Position numbers and translations under genes: made by a program
Shown here: positions 47,259 to 55,743 of the stretch, one piece after another
Numbering within the stretch: the stretch's first letter is position 1
Layout: every line of letters starts with the position of its first letter
DNA from: Thaumasiovibrio subtropicus
GTDB taxonomy: Bacteria; Pseudomonadota; Gammaproteobacteria; Enterobacterales; Vibrionaceae
Direction: 5' to 3'
NCBI RefSeq assembly: GCF_019703835.1
Contig: NZ_AP023054.1
Coordinates: 3,161,580-3,225,579, forward strand
DNA: 64,000 nt
The notes under the pieces: generated by a model
Seen by the model: the letters and a program-made list of their open reading frames with translations, nothing else
What the model was told of the DNA's origin: nothing
Database searches by the model: none

Positions 47259-48548
47259 ATGGATAGTCGTAACAAAAACAAACCTAATAAGCACAACAAG
47301 GGAACAGGCAAATCGATCAACTGCCGATTACTGCACACGCGTCAAGCCACACAGCAAGAGCTGGCTTTCTTGAACATGAGAGATGAGTATCGAGTGAGTT
47401 TTGTTGTTATCTCTATCGGACTTGTCATGCTTTATTACGCATTGAAAACCCTCTTCGAAACGCAATGGGCTGTCAATGCGATGGCCGCTGGACTTTGCCT
47501 CCTTTTTCTCATGGCACTGATCTTCATTCTCCCCAAGCGCAAAATTACCATCAGTCAATTTCAAGGCCGTTTAGACAACGTTGAGGTGGAGCATGGCGCC
47601 TGCTATATCCCGGTCAAGGTTAACAATACGAATGAGGCGTTTCGTTTACGCATCCCACAGGCATGGCGAGAAAAAATAGAAAACGGCTTTCAAGGCCAGT
47701 TTTCTGCTTCCGTGAAGCATGAGTTATTGTTGTCACTCAGTGACGACACAATACTCAACAATAAACCTCACGGCTTGACCCCACTTCAGTCCGTTTTCCA
47801 GCCCCTCTCTATTGGACTTTTCATTATCGCGCTAGGCTTAGGGAATGATGTTGACCGACAAGATGCCAAACTGGCTTTCAGTCGCTCGCCGACCCCCGCA
47901 TCTCTCATTATCAGTGCTGAAAAAGATTGGGAAAGCCCTCTGCAAGTAGGCCAATACCTGACGCTGATGCAACCAAAGTACTGCCTTGATGCTCGCACAT
48001 CTGTTCATCTTAAAGACGATTATTTAAACCACAGTTGGTGCCGCGACTTTATCATCCCTCACAACACAGCCGATGTGCCTGACTTTCTCGGCGATCAACC
48101 TATCGATCGCCGCAGTGCAGAAATCAAAACGCTATTAAATGCCACGGCGCTCCCCGAGGGACATCGGGTATTGCTACATGGCAGACTACCGATAGAATTG
48201 CGAGCATTAGGTCATAGCGTTGATAGCATTAAACGGCATCTCGTCGAGGATGATTTAACTAACCTAACCCAATACTCCAAAGAAGCGGTGACGGAAACAC
48301 TTGCCGAACTCCACTATGCCTCACAACAAGTGGTACGCGGCACCCTTTTTGCGGTGACAACTGAAGCGCATGGCACCCTCTACCACCTTGATGTTCACTA
48401 TGGCGTAGCAGCTGAAATGCAAGTTCGGCTTCATGTCGCTATCGTTGCTGTGCTTGTCTTGCTCGCGCTGATACTCGGCGTTTGTGGTTTTCGTCCATCC
48501 AAAAGATATCGGGCTCGACTCAATGGTCAAACGGAACAACTCGCGTAA
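47259..48548 (+). CDS. Shortened IgaA-like membrane protein
   Basis: 429 residues with TM segments at about 46-66, 71-91, 180-195 and 388-408. It parallels residues 175-709 of the IgaA-like protein at 44379-46508: RQATQQELAFL against RQATPEEIEYL just before the TM pair, and LQVGQYLTLMQPKYC against PKVGDTLVLDQPKFC at the start of the periplasmic domain, with the C-terminal TM in the same place. It therefore lacks the first TM and first cytoplasmic domain. Function unknown. It could be a degenerated duplicate, but the frame is intact. Confidence 0.65.
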   Translation: MDSRNKNKPNKHNKGTGKSINCRLLHTRQATQQELAFLNMRDEYRVSFVVISIGLVMLYYALKTLFETQWAVNAMAAGLCLLFLMALIFILPKRKITISQFQGRLDNVEVEHGACYIPVKVNNTNEAFRLRIPQAWREKIENGFQGQFSASVKHELLLSLSDDTILNNKPHGLTPLQSVFQPLSIGLFIIALGLGNDVDRQDAKLAFSRSPTPASLIISAEKDWESPLQVGQYLTLMQPKYCLDARTSVHLKDDYLNHSWCRDFIIPHNTADVPDFLGDQPIDRRSAEIKTLLNATALPEGHRVLLHGRLPIELRALGHSVDSIKRHLVEDDLTNLTQYSKEAVTETLAELHYASQQVVRGTLFAVTTEAHGTLYHLDVHYGVAAEMQVRLHVAIVAVLVLLALILGVCGFRPSKRYRARLNGQTEQLA

Positions 48549-48694
48549 CAGCAAGGAAAACGCAGCACATCGTTAGCCATCACCAAACACTGAATGATTG
48601 ATGCGATTAATCATCGCTTGGTCGCCAATAGCAGCGCTAGATTGCAGGGGTTTTCGAGAGATTCTCTCCTCGCCTCTCACCTTCCTAGCGATGC

Positions 48695-48722
48695 TTGCGT
48701 CCGTGATAATAGCGAGTATAAT
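48695..48722 (+). promoter_or_regulatory. pyrBI promoter
   Basis: TTGCGT at 48695-48700, 16-bp spacer, perfect TATAAT at 48717-48722. Transcription from here would produce a leader of about 185 nt containing the leader peptide and the attenuator. Confidence 0.7.
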
Positions 48723-48755
48723 GCTCGACAATTTAGCCGACGCAATGGTGTATTA

Positions 48756-48836
48756 ATGTCCTGTCAGACTCGCTCAGCGCTGTTCTCAACACGCCTTACA
48801 GAGGCAGGATCACACGTTGTTTCGCTCCAGAATTAG
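48756..48836 (+). CDS. pyrL: Candidate PyrL-type leader peptide
   Basis: 26-codon frame MSCQTRSALF... ending with TAG at 48834-48836, five bases before the attenuator stem. Such placement lets a ribosome translating the leader cover or approach the hairpin, as in the UTP-sensitive pyrBI attenuation of enterobacteria. The sequence is not similar to E. coli PyrL and the RBS is weak; the same frame is open upstream to 48594. Confidence 0.5.
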   Translation: MSCQTRSALFSTRLTEAGSHVVSLQN

Positions 48837-48841
48837 TCAAG

Positions 48842-48871
48842 AAAGCCTCCTTTTATAGGAGGCTTTTTTTT
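48842..48871 (+). terminator. pyrBI attenuator
   Basis: Nine-bp stem AAAGCCTCC/GGAGGCTTT with a seven-base loop and eight T, located between the pyrBI promoter and the pyrB start codon. A full intrinsic terminator at this place marks control by attenuation. Confidence 0.85.
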
Positions 48872-48914
48872 GACCAAAATTTTTAATTTGATCACTGAAT
48901 AGGGAAGCGTAGCC

Positions 48915-49844
48915 ATGGCGAATTCGCTGTATCAGAAGCACATTATTTCTATCCCTGAGCTTAGCCGCGAAGAGCTAGAACTCATCGTAGACACCGCAGC
49001 TCAGCTTAAAGCGAACCCACAACCTGAATTACTCAAAAACAAAGTCATTGCGAGCTGTTTTTTTGAGGCATCAACCCGTACGCGCCTCTCTTTCGAAACA
49101 GCAGTACAGCGTCTTGGAGGACGAGTCATCGGTTTTCCGGATGGTGGCAACACCTCTTCAGGCAAAAAAGGGGAAACCCTCGCCGATTCGGTCCGCGTTA
49201 TCTCTAGCTATGTCGATGCCTTCTTCATGCGCCACCCGAAAGAGGGAGCAGCACGTTTAGCGACTGAGTTTTCCAATGGCAAACCCGTCATCAATGGCGG
49301 CGATGGTGCTAACCAGCACCCAACGCAGACTCTGCTAGATCTTTACACCATCGCTGAAACACAAGGCAAACTCGATAATCTCAATATTGCCATGGTGGGC
49401 GACTTGAAATATGGCCGTACGGTGCACTCTCTGACGCAAGCGCTTTCTAAATTTAACAACGTCCGTTTTTACTTCATCGCACCACAAGTTTTAGCAATGC
49501 CTGACTACATTTTGGAAGAGCTTGACGCGGCAGGCATCCAGTACAGCCTGCACGATAATATTGAAGAGGTAATTCCTGAAGTCGACGTACTTTATATGAC
49601 GCGTGTACAAAAAGAGCGTTTCGACGCATCGGAATATGCCCACATGAAATCAGCCTTCATTCTCAGTGCCGCTACCCTTGATGGCGCGCGTGACAATATG
49701 AAAGTGCTACACCCGCTTCCGCGTGTCGATGAAATTACTGTCGATGTTGATACCACACCTCACGCTTACTATTTCCAACAAGCGGAGAATGGTGTCTATG
49801 CCCGCCAAGCCTTGTTGGCACTGGTTCTTAACGAAACACTTTAA
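48915..49844 (+). CDS. pyrB: Aspartate carbamoyltransferase catalytic subunit
   Basis: 309-residue catalytic chain of ATCase, committing carbamoyl phosphate to pyrimidine synthesis. Motifs: [11 protein letters not shown] (carbamoyl-phosphate loop), [11 protein letters not shown], and HPLPRVDEI. It assembles with PyrI, encoded 15 bp downstream, as c6r6 holoenzyme. AGGGAAG precedes ATG 48915. Both genes lie behind the attenuator. Confidence 0.98.
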   Translation: MANSLYQKHIISIPELSREELELIVDTAAQLKANPQPELLKNKVIASCFFEASTRTRLSFETAVQRLGGRVIGFPDGGNTSSGKKGETLADSVRVISSYVDAFFMRHPKEGAARLATEFSNGKPVINGGDGANQHPTQTLLDLYTIAETQGKLDNLNIAMVGDLKYGRTVHSLTQALSKFNNVRFYFIAPQVLAMPDYILEELDAAGIQYSLHDNIEEVIPEVDVLYMTRVQKERFDASEYAHMKSAFILSAATLDGARDNMKVLHPLPRVDEITVDVDTTPHAYYFQQAENGVYARQALLALVLNETL

Positions 49845-49859
49845 GCAGGAGAGACTATC

Positions 49860-50321
49860 ATGGTGAAAGAAAATCAACTTCAGGTCGAAGCGATTAAAAA
49901 CGGTACTGTGATCGACCATGTTCCTGCTAACGTGGGTATCAAAGTGCTGAACTTATTTGATATTAGCAGCAGTGAAAAGCGCGTCACCATTGGCTTAAAC
50001 CTGCCATCTTCTGCCTTGGGCCACAAAGACCTCATCAAGATTGAGAACGTCTTTGTTTCTGAAGAGCAAGCCAATCAGTTAGCGCTGTACGCACCGAATG
50101 CCACAGTCAATCAAATTGAAAACTACGAAGTGGTGAAAAAGCTCACACTCTCGCTACCCGAGCGAATCACCAAAGTGTTCTCTTGCCCAAACAGCAACTG
50201 TATTACCCATGATGAGCCCGTTGATAGCCAGTTCCGCATCCTTCAACACCAAGACGATGTACAACTGAAATGTCACTACTGTGAAAAAGTGTTCTCGCGC
50301 GAAATTGTGACAGAACACTAA
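49860..50321 (+). CDS. pyrI: Aspartate carbamoyltransferase regulatory subunit
   Basis: 153-residue regulatory chain that binds CTP/ATP and links catalytic trimers. The zinc site has all four Cys (CPNSNC and CHYC near the C-terminus) and the nucleotide-binding N-terminal domain is intact ([18 protein letters not shown]). CAGGAGAG precedes ATG 49860. Translationally near-coupled to pyrB. Confidence 0.98.
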   Translation: MVKENQLQVEAIKNGTVIDHVPANVGIKVLNLFDISSSEKRVTIGLNLPSSALGHKDLIKIENVFVSEEQANQLALYAPNATVNQIENYEVVKKLTLSLPERITKVFSCPNSNCITHDEPVDSQFRILQHQDDVQLKCHYCEKVFSREIVTEH

Positions 50322-50342
50322 GCAGATAAGTTATCTGTCACT

Positions 50343-50368
50343 AAAACGCGCCATACGGCGCGTTTTTT
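50343..50368 (+). terminator. Rho-independent terminator after pyrI
   Basis: Ten-bp stem AAAACGCGCC/GGCGCGTTTT with an ATAC loop and T-run. Confidence 0.92.
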
Positions 50369-50389
50369 GTTGGCAATTTGATACCACGC

Positions 50390-50417
50390 AAAAAAAAGCC
50401 AGCCCGCTCAGACTGGC
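50390..50417 (-). terminator. Possible minus-strand terminator
   Basis: On the minus strand GCCAG/CTGGC with a ten-base loop is followed by eight T. It lies about 330 nt downstream of the DUF1501 gene and may end that transcript or an independent small RNA from this region. Confidence 0.4.
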
Positions 50418-50746
50418 AAATCCCATGCAACATCGGGGGCTAGGTTACATTGGCACAACGCCGCTTGGCGTTAGGAAGGAACCTAAGAAAGAAGTGTATC
50501 GCTTTCGCTCATAAGCCTATTAACTTTGGTGCATGACTTCGCCGACAGCAAGATGCCTTAAAGGTATTTTCATGAAATTTGAAAACCTTCAACTCCACAG
50601 TGAAATCACCAATTTCATCGATTACTTTCCTGCTATACAACGCATAATTTGCTTATTTCTCCCCCCTAAACCAGCAAGATAAGCTATCCGTATCCTGCTT
50701 TATCACGATACGACAGGCTCGGTGGCAAGAAAGCGATACCCGTTGG
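50418..50746. other. Spacer between pyrI and DUF1501 genes
   Basis: No coding gene seen. It contains a compact hairpin AACGCCGCTTGGCGTT (50457-50472) and a dyad CGTATC...GATACG at about 50690-50713. Confidence 0.4.
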
Positions 50747-52528
50747 TTAAACACCCCATACTTCTAACTCAATGAAGTTATTCCATCCTCGCAACGAGGT
50801 ATCAACAGGATCGTTGTTCCCATTACAGACTAATCGCACGGCGGTGATATCATCCCCAGTCAAAGGCGCCTCTAACCAATCGGCACTGTTGCCAGGGGTC
50901 GTAACGCTGGCGATAGTCGTAAAGGTCACGCCATCGGTAGACGTTTGGATATCAAACATATAACTGCGCACATCCCCCTTCACTTGCTTATAACGCAATA
51001 AGCTGATCGTCGCAGGAGATGAAAGCGTGAGTGTATAGGTCACTCCAATCCCTTTCGCCGACCACCGAGTCTCTGGATTTCCATCAATCGCATTGATGGC
51101 GGCCCCCGTCCCATTGGCATTCTCGACACTCGCCACCACCGCGGCTGGCACAAGCACCGCAGGATCAACAACAGGCGGCGGCGTAGTCACATTGCCAAGA
51201 AAACCAAGGTAACGACTAGAGAAAGCGTTCGTGTTCGTTGGCCTTAAGCTCGGAAAGATATAATCAATACTCGATTCACTGAGCCCAAACCACTGACATA
51301 ACGTCGCAGCCATCTGCTCAGAGGACGTCGACGGGATAAACTTGTTGCCAATCGCATCAACGCCATCACGTACAAAACTCGGGTAACGTCCGTAGGCTTT
51401 GCCTCCTTGCACTGCCCCACCCACCACAATCTGATTACTTCCCCAGCCATGGTCAGTGCCGGCATTACTGTTATTTTCGATCGTGCGACCAAAGTCAGAC
51501 ATCGAGAAGAGCACCGCTTTATCACTTAACCCTTCGGCCTCCAGCGCGCGATAAAACTGCGTTACCACTTGGTCAATGTCTGCGAGCAGTCCATCATGGC
51601 GACCTCGCTGGTTACGATGGTTATCAAACCCGCCAGTTGAAACAAAAAACACCTGACGTTGATGCCCTAACGCTTCACTGGACTGCATGAGGCGTTTAAC
51701 CATACGTAGTTGACGTCCGAGATAACTTGGGTTGATCGATTCATCTTCCGGATTTGCCGCAAACACCGCATCTAATTGCTCTTGGAAATCACGAACACCT
51801 TGCAAGCGTGCAGTATAAGCCTGAGAAAACAGCGAACCATAAGGGTTATCCACCAGCGAGGAGAAGTTCTCCTTAACAATATTCGAGTGACCCAAAGCGT
51901 CCATCGCCGCAACGCCGTTTGATTCGACTTCTACCGGGATAGCTTGCTGGCCATCCAATAGCTCACCGCCCGAGATTTCCATGTTCTCAGCGATCAAAGA
52001 GGGGCTCGCTAGAATATCCATCATCATCCCCGCCCAGCCAAAGGGGTTGTACTCACTGATATTCCAACTGCGCTGCCAAGCCAACTGCTGTTTGTTATGT
52101 GCCCCTAAGTTGGCAGGCTTTCGAACTTGGCTGTAATTGGCTTTGGTGGTTGGCTCTAACATGGTGCCAACGTTAACAATGGTTGTTGCTGCCCCTTCTA
52201 ACATTAATTGCGCCAAATTCGGCATCTGGCCATTTAAACGTACTTGCTGCCCAGCCTCATCAGTAAAGCCAGCCATATCCGCCATTTCATTCAGTTGCAA
52301 ACCAATGTCAGGGCGTGCCGCTAAGTAGTTTGTATGATTAGCCGCGTCTGCGGGTACCACCATATTGAAAGAGTCATTGCCGCCATAGAGAAACAAACAG
52401 ATCAATGCCTTATAGTCGTTTCCTGCGGCATGTGCCGTACCTGGTAGTGTCAATGACAGAGGCATCAATGTCGTACCCGAAACCGCAGCGGATCCTTTAA
52501 GAAAATGTCGACGAGTGAGTTTCATCAT
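50747..52528 (-). CDS. DUF1501 protein with Tat signal and discoidin-like C-terminal domain
   Basis: 593 residues. The N-terminus has a Tat-type signal (TRRHFLKGSAAVSG, cleavage near AHA). Residues about 40-440 are a DUF1501 domain (sulfatase/phosphatase-like; YGGNDSFNMVVP, DNHRNQRGRHDGLL, SMSDFGRTIENN). Residues about 460-593 resemble an F5/8 type C (discoidin) domain (INAIDGNPETRWSAKG, WNNFIELEVWGV), suggesting glycan binding. AGGAG is five bases before ATG 52528. It is paired with the DUF1800 gene, a widespread association of unknown biochemical role. Confidence 0.87.
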   Translation of the reverse strand: MMKLTRRHFLKGSAAVSGTTLMPLSLTLPGTAHAAGNDYKALICLFLYGGNDSFNMVVPADAANHTNYLAARPDIGLQLNEMADMAGFTDEAGQQVRLNGQMPNLAQLMLEGAATTIVNVGTMLEPTTKANYSQVRKPANLGAHNKQQLAWQRSWNISEYNPFGWAGMMMDILASPSLIAENMEISGGELLDGQQAIPVEVESNGVAAMDALGHSNIVKENFSSLVDNPYGSLFSQAYTARLQGVRDFQEQLDAVFAANPEDESINPSYLGRQLRMVKRLMQSSEALGHQRQVFFVSTGGFDNHRNQRGRHDGLLADIDQVVTQFYRALEAEGLSDKAVLFSMSDFGRTIENNSNAGTDHGWGSNQIVVGGAVQGGKAYGRYPSFVRDGVDAIGNKFIPSTSSEQMAATLCQWFGLSESSIDYIFPSLRPTNTNAFSSRYLGFLGNVTTPPPVVDPAVLVPAAVVASVENANGTGAAINAIDGNPETRWSAKGIGVTYTLTLSSPATISLLRYKQVKGDVRSYMFDIQTSTDGVTFTTIASVTTPGNSADWLEAPLTGDDITAVRLVCNGNNDPVDTSLRGWNNFIELEVWGV

Positions 52529-52530
52529 CT

Positions 52531-54042
52531 CTACTCCTGTACCATGAAATTGGGCGAAATAGCGGCAAAGAACACCATTTTCGGCACTGCATAACGTTTA
52601 GTGCCGTGTACATCGTAAATGCTGCGTAAATGGGCTTCGATTTCTGGCGTGAGTACGCCGTTCAAAAATCGACGGGTGATAATGGTCAACATGGTCTCCA
52701 CATCCCCCGCGTTAGCAGCAGCTTCGAGATCATCTGGAAAGGTGTACATCTCCGTGGCTAGATCGGTTTTGTTTCTATCTTGCCCGTATTGCAATACAGT
52801 TTTATAGAGCACATTGCCCATCCGTATCACTTGGTTCCAATCGATAAGACTCAACTCAGGCGCTGTCAGGTTGTTGTCGCGAAGAGGCCCCGAAGGTCGG
52901 CTGTTCGGTGAAAAGAAATTGAATACAGACGGGGCGCCTAACGGATATTGTCCAAAGGTGTTTTGATAATCCATAGGATTGCGAACCGTGGTGCTGCCTC
53001 CTTTCGGCCTCGCGTCCGTCGCACGGTAGAAATGTGTCATTGCCAAGATAGGTTCGCGTACTTTCGCCACATGCAGATCCCCCTCTTTGAGGACCTCACT
53101 GTCGGTCAAGATTGCTTTAATCACTTCGCCTAGATTGCCACCACTGCTAACAAACACATTTGCCACCCGCGCCACATACTCAGGACGAGGGTTTGAGGTT
53201 ACCAGCCGTTTGATCAACAACGTACTGATATAAGGCGCGGTATTAGGATGATCGACCAATAAATCGAGAAACGCATCCAGTTCTTGTTCAGCGCCGACAC
53301 CCGCGGGAAAGGTCACGCCGAAGACGGTTTTCTCATCCATATCGTGGGAATCATCAAATGCCACCATAGGGTCATACATGGTGCCATTGGCGCCACTACT
53401 GTCCACGAACCAGCCCGTAAAGATTCGCGCCACATTGCGAATGGTTTCATCGTCATACGTCGGGATGGGGTTCCCCTCGCCATCAAGCTTGAGAGTCCCG
53501 TCCATATTGAGCTCTTCTAGCCCAATGGTGAAGAGCTGCATTACCTCACGGGCATAGTTTTGGTCAGGATCAACACCACTTTGAGACTTCGGCAGGTTGC
53601 CGACCATGGTAAGGAAATGCCCCATGACAGGCGAACGGGTGACGTGGTAGAGCAAGGTTTTGTAGTCACTGAAGGCATGGGTTGTCAACATATCGTAGTA
53701 ATGCGCTAGCGCAACGGGGTGAGGCGCGAGTTGGCCGTCACGGTCGCTGACAACCAAGATCTGGCTCAGCGCAAATGCAACTCGCTGACGGAGCTGGGCA
53801 CCCGTCCAAAGAGCAATATCGAACCACGCCCCTACTCGCATGGCTTGCGTCGCGTCACCGCCAATCTCTAAACGTTGATACGCTAGTCGTTCTTCATGAT
53901 TCGCAAAGCCTTCAGCTAACTGTTGTGTCACCCAAGTATCGCGATCATCTATCGCTAAAAACGCCTCGACATCACCATCCCTCAATCCCATCGTTGCCAT
54001 ATCGAGAAAGCGAGATGCTTGTCTGTAAGTCAATCCTTCCAT
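52531..54042 (-). CDS. DUF1800 family protein
   Basis: 503-residue member of the DUF1800 family: TYRQASRFLDMATMGL near the start, VAFALSQILVVSDR, NYAREVMQLFTIGL and EPILAMTHFYRA are typical. No signal peptide is seen with ATG 54042, and AAGGTGG lies upstream; partner DUF1501 proteins are exported by Tat, so this one may be carried with its partner or the start may differ. It ends 2 bp before the DUF1501 start, so the two are translationally coupled. Confidence 0.87.
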   Translation of the reverse strand: MEGLTYRQASRFLDMATMGLRDGDVEAFLAIDDRDTWVTQQLAEGFANHEERLAYQRLEIGGDATQAMRVGAWFDIALWTGAQLRQRVAFALSQILVVSDRDGQLAPHPVALAHYYDMLTTHAFSDYKTLLYHVTRSPVMGHFLTMVGNLPKSQSGVDPDQNYAREVMQLFTIGLEELNMDGTLKLDGEGNPIPTYDDETIRNVARIFTGWFVDSSGANGTMYDPMVAFDDSHDMDEKTVFGVTFPAGVGAEQELDAFLDLLVDHPNTAPYISTLLIKRLVTSNPRPEYVARVANVFVSSGGNLGEVIKAILTDSEVLKEGDLHVAKVREPILAMTHFYRATDARPKGGSTTVRNPMDYQNTFGQYPLGAPSVFNFFSPNSRPSGPLRDNNLTAPELSLIDWNQVIRMGNVLYKTVLQYGQDRNKTDLATEMYTFPDDLEAAANAGDVETMLTIITRRFLNGVLTPEIEAHLRSIYDVHGTKRYAVPKMVFFAAISPNFMVQE

Positions 54043-54415
54043 TTGTGTCCACCTTATTTAATAGGCACTCACAATCAAAATTGACCAACAAACAAGACAA
54101 TTCAATATTCTTTTAAGGTATATTTGAGAATGCAGACAATGCTCATTTTTTTATGCAATGATGCTTAAGATCACATTTTATTCGTGTCTCAACCCTCAAA
54201 TAATCAAAAATGAGACAAGCAAAATTTTCACTTTAGGCTAATGAAGCGAGCAGAAATGATGCCTCAGCGGAGGTAACGGGGTGCATTCTCCTTAACCCAA
54301 GTTAACGAATGGCCAATCACATTGTGCCGCTCTGTTCCTGAGCGATAAAAGAGACTCAAAAGTAGCTGCGGCGTGATCATCATAATACTGCCCTACACTA
54401 GATGCGAGATTGTCG
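54043..54415. other. Intergenic region upstream of DUF1800 and Dph6-like genes
   Basis: AT-rich to about 54240, then mixed. A promoter-like pair on the plus strand, TTGTGC (54322-54327), 16-bp spacer, GATAAA (54344-54349), could drive either a short RNA ending at the 54416 hairpin or the Dph6-like gene. Confidence 0.4.
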
Positions 54416-54442
54416 AAGCGCTGCTCCTCGCTGCGCTTTTTT
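54416..54442 (+). terminator. Terminator-like hairpin upstream of Dph6-like gene
   Basis: Stem AAGCGCTGC/GCTGCGCTT with one T-T mismatch, a five-base loop and six T. No upstream coding gene on this strand needs it, so it is either an attenuator or the end of a small RNA. Confidence 0.6.
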
Positions 54443-54496
54443 ATTGCCGCTTTTTCCCCTACTATGACGGCATATCAACTCTGCTAGGAAGCCTGT

Positions 54497-55198
54497 ATGT
54501 CAATCCTAAATGCCTATTTTAACTGGAGTAGTGGTAAAGACAGCGCCATGGCACTCTACCACGCGCAGCAAGACCCGCGCTTTGAAATTCACACCCTATT
54601 GACCACTGTTAACGAGACCCACCGTCGCGTCTCGATGCATGGTCTTCGTGTTGAGCTCCTTGATAAACAAGCCGATGCGCTTGGATTGCCGCTTCACAAA
54701 ATCTGGTTACCAGAAACGGTTACGATGGAAGAATATGACACCATCATGAAGAAAGAGATCGGCGAAATTAAAGCAAAAGGCTGGGAACACACCATTTTTG
54801 GCGATATTTTCCTAGAAGATCTTCGCAGCCATCGCGAAGCGCAACTTGCGCCTGTCGGTATTCAAGCCCACTTTCCGCTATGGAAGCGCGACACACGCGA
54901 ACTGCTCGATGAACTGCTCTCTCTTGGCTTTCGTGCCGTCGTCGTGGCCATTGATGGTAGCAAGTTAGATCAATCCTTCGTGGGTCGAGAACTCAATGCC
55001 GAGTTCATCGCAGATCTACCGAAAGCCGTTGATCCATGTGGAGAAAATGGCGAGTTTCACACCTTCGTTTTTGACGGTCCGAACTTTAGCCATCCTGTCG
55101 CATTTGAAAAAGACGACATCGTTCATAAACATTATAAAGCGGATCATTTAACCGACTCGCATCCGGGATTTTACTTTCAGGAACTGATCCCTCGTTGA
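54497..55198 (+). CDS. Dph6-like ATP pyrophosphatase (DUF71/COG2102)
   Basis: 233-residue PP-loop protein with the N-type ATP pyrophosphatase motif WSSGKDSAMAL at residues 9-19 and the family segments NETHRRVSMHG, FGDIFLEDLR and CGENGEFHTFVFDGP. Eukaryotic and archaeal members are diphthine-ammonia ligases; bacteria lack diphthamide, so the role must differ. The ridA gene lies 89 bp downstream; the yeast enzyme carries RidA-like domains on the same chain. Function here unknown. Confidence 0.85.
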   Translation: MSILNAYFNWSSGKDSAMALYHAQQDPRFEIHTLLTTVNETHRRVSMHGLRVELLDKQADALGLPLHKIWLPETVTMEEYDTIMKKEIGEIKAKGWEHTIFGDIFLEDLRSHREAQLAPVGIQAHFPLWKRDTRELLDELLSLGFRAVVVAIDGSKLDQSFVGRELNAEFIADLPKAVDPCGENGEFHTFVFDGPNFSHPVAFEKDDIVHKHYKADHLTDSHPGFYFQELIPR

Positions 55199-55287
55199 GA
55201 TCTCACCCCGCAGTATTTCCTTTGACCTGTTGCACGTGAAGATGCACACTAACTGCCTCAAATGACACTCAATATATAGGACATCAC

Positions 55288-55674
55288 ATGACTCAAGTAC
55301 TACACACTGAACAAGCGCCTGCGGCTATCGGTCCATACGTACAGGGCGTTGACCTGGGTAACATGGTATTAACTTCAGGCCAGATCCCAGTGAACCCAGA
55401 AACGGGTGAAGTACCTGCTGAAATTACCGCGCAAGCGCGTCAATCTCTCGAAAACGTCAAAGCGGTGGTTGAGTCATCTGGCCTCACTGTAAAAGACATC
55501 GTGAAAATGACTGTTTTCGTGAAAGATCTCAACGATTTCGCCGCTGTTAACGAAATTTACGGTCAGTTCTTTGATGAGCACAATGCACCTTATCCTGCAC
55601 GTTCTTGCGTTGAAGTTGCCCGCCTACCAAAAGATGTTGGCATCGAAATTGAAGCCATTGCCGTTCGTAAGTAA
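55288..55674 (+). CDS. ridA: RidA family enamine/imine deaminase
   Basis: 128-residue trimeric deaminase that hydrolyses reactive 2-aminoacrylate-type imines. The catalytic Arg is R105 in APYPARSCVEVARLPKD; the N-terminus AAIGPYVQGV and LTSGQIPVNPETG are typical. In Vibrionaceae it normally follows pyrBI directly; here DUF1501/DUF1800 and the Dph6-like gene are inserted between. The transcript ends at 55714-55742. Confidence 0.95.
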   Translation: MTQVLHTEQAPAAIGPYVQGVDLGNMVLTSGQIPVNPETGEVPAEITAQARQSLENVKAVVESSGLTVKDIVKMTVFVKDLNDFAAVNEIYGQFFDEHNAPYPARSCVEVARLPKDVGIEIEAIAVRK

Positions 55675-55713
55675 TCGGCAATACTCGCGAATTTCTTCAC
55701 GATTTGAATGAGC

Positions 55714-55742
55714 AAAAGGCCAGTCACAGACTGGCCTTTTTC
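55714..55742. terminator. Terminator between ridA and LysR gene
   Basis: Twelve-bp stem AAAAGGCCAGTC/GACTGGCCTTTT with a short loop, ending in T. Placed between convergent genes and usable from both sides. Confidence 0.88.
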
Positions 55743-55743
55743 T

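Noticed and set aside
48594..48755. Upstream part of the 80-codon frame before pyrB as a protein gene
   Set aside because: It spans the pyrBI promoter; only the last 26 codons are downstream of the predicted start point.
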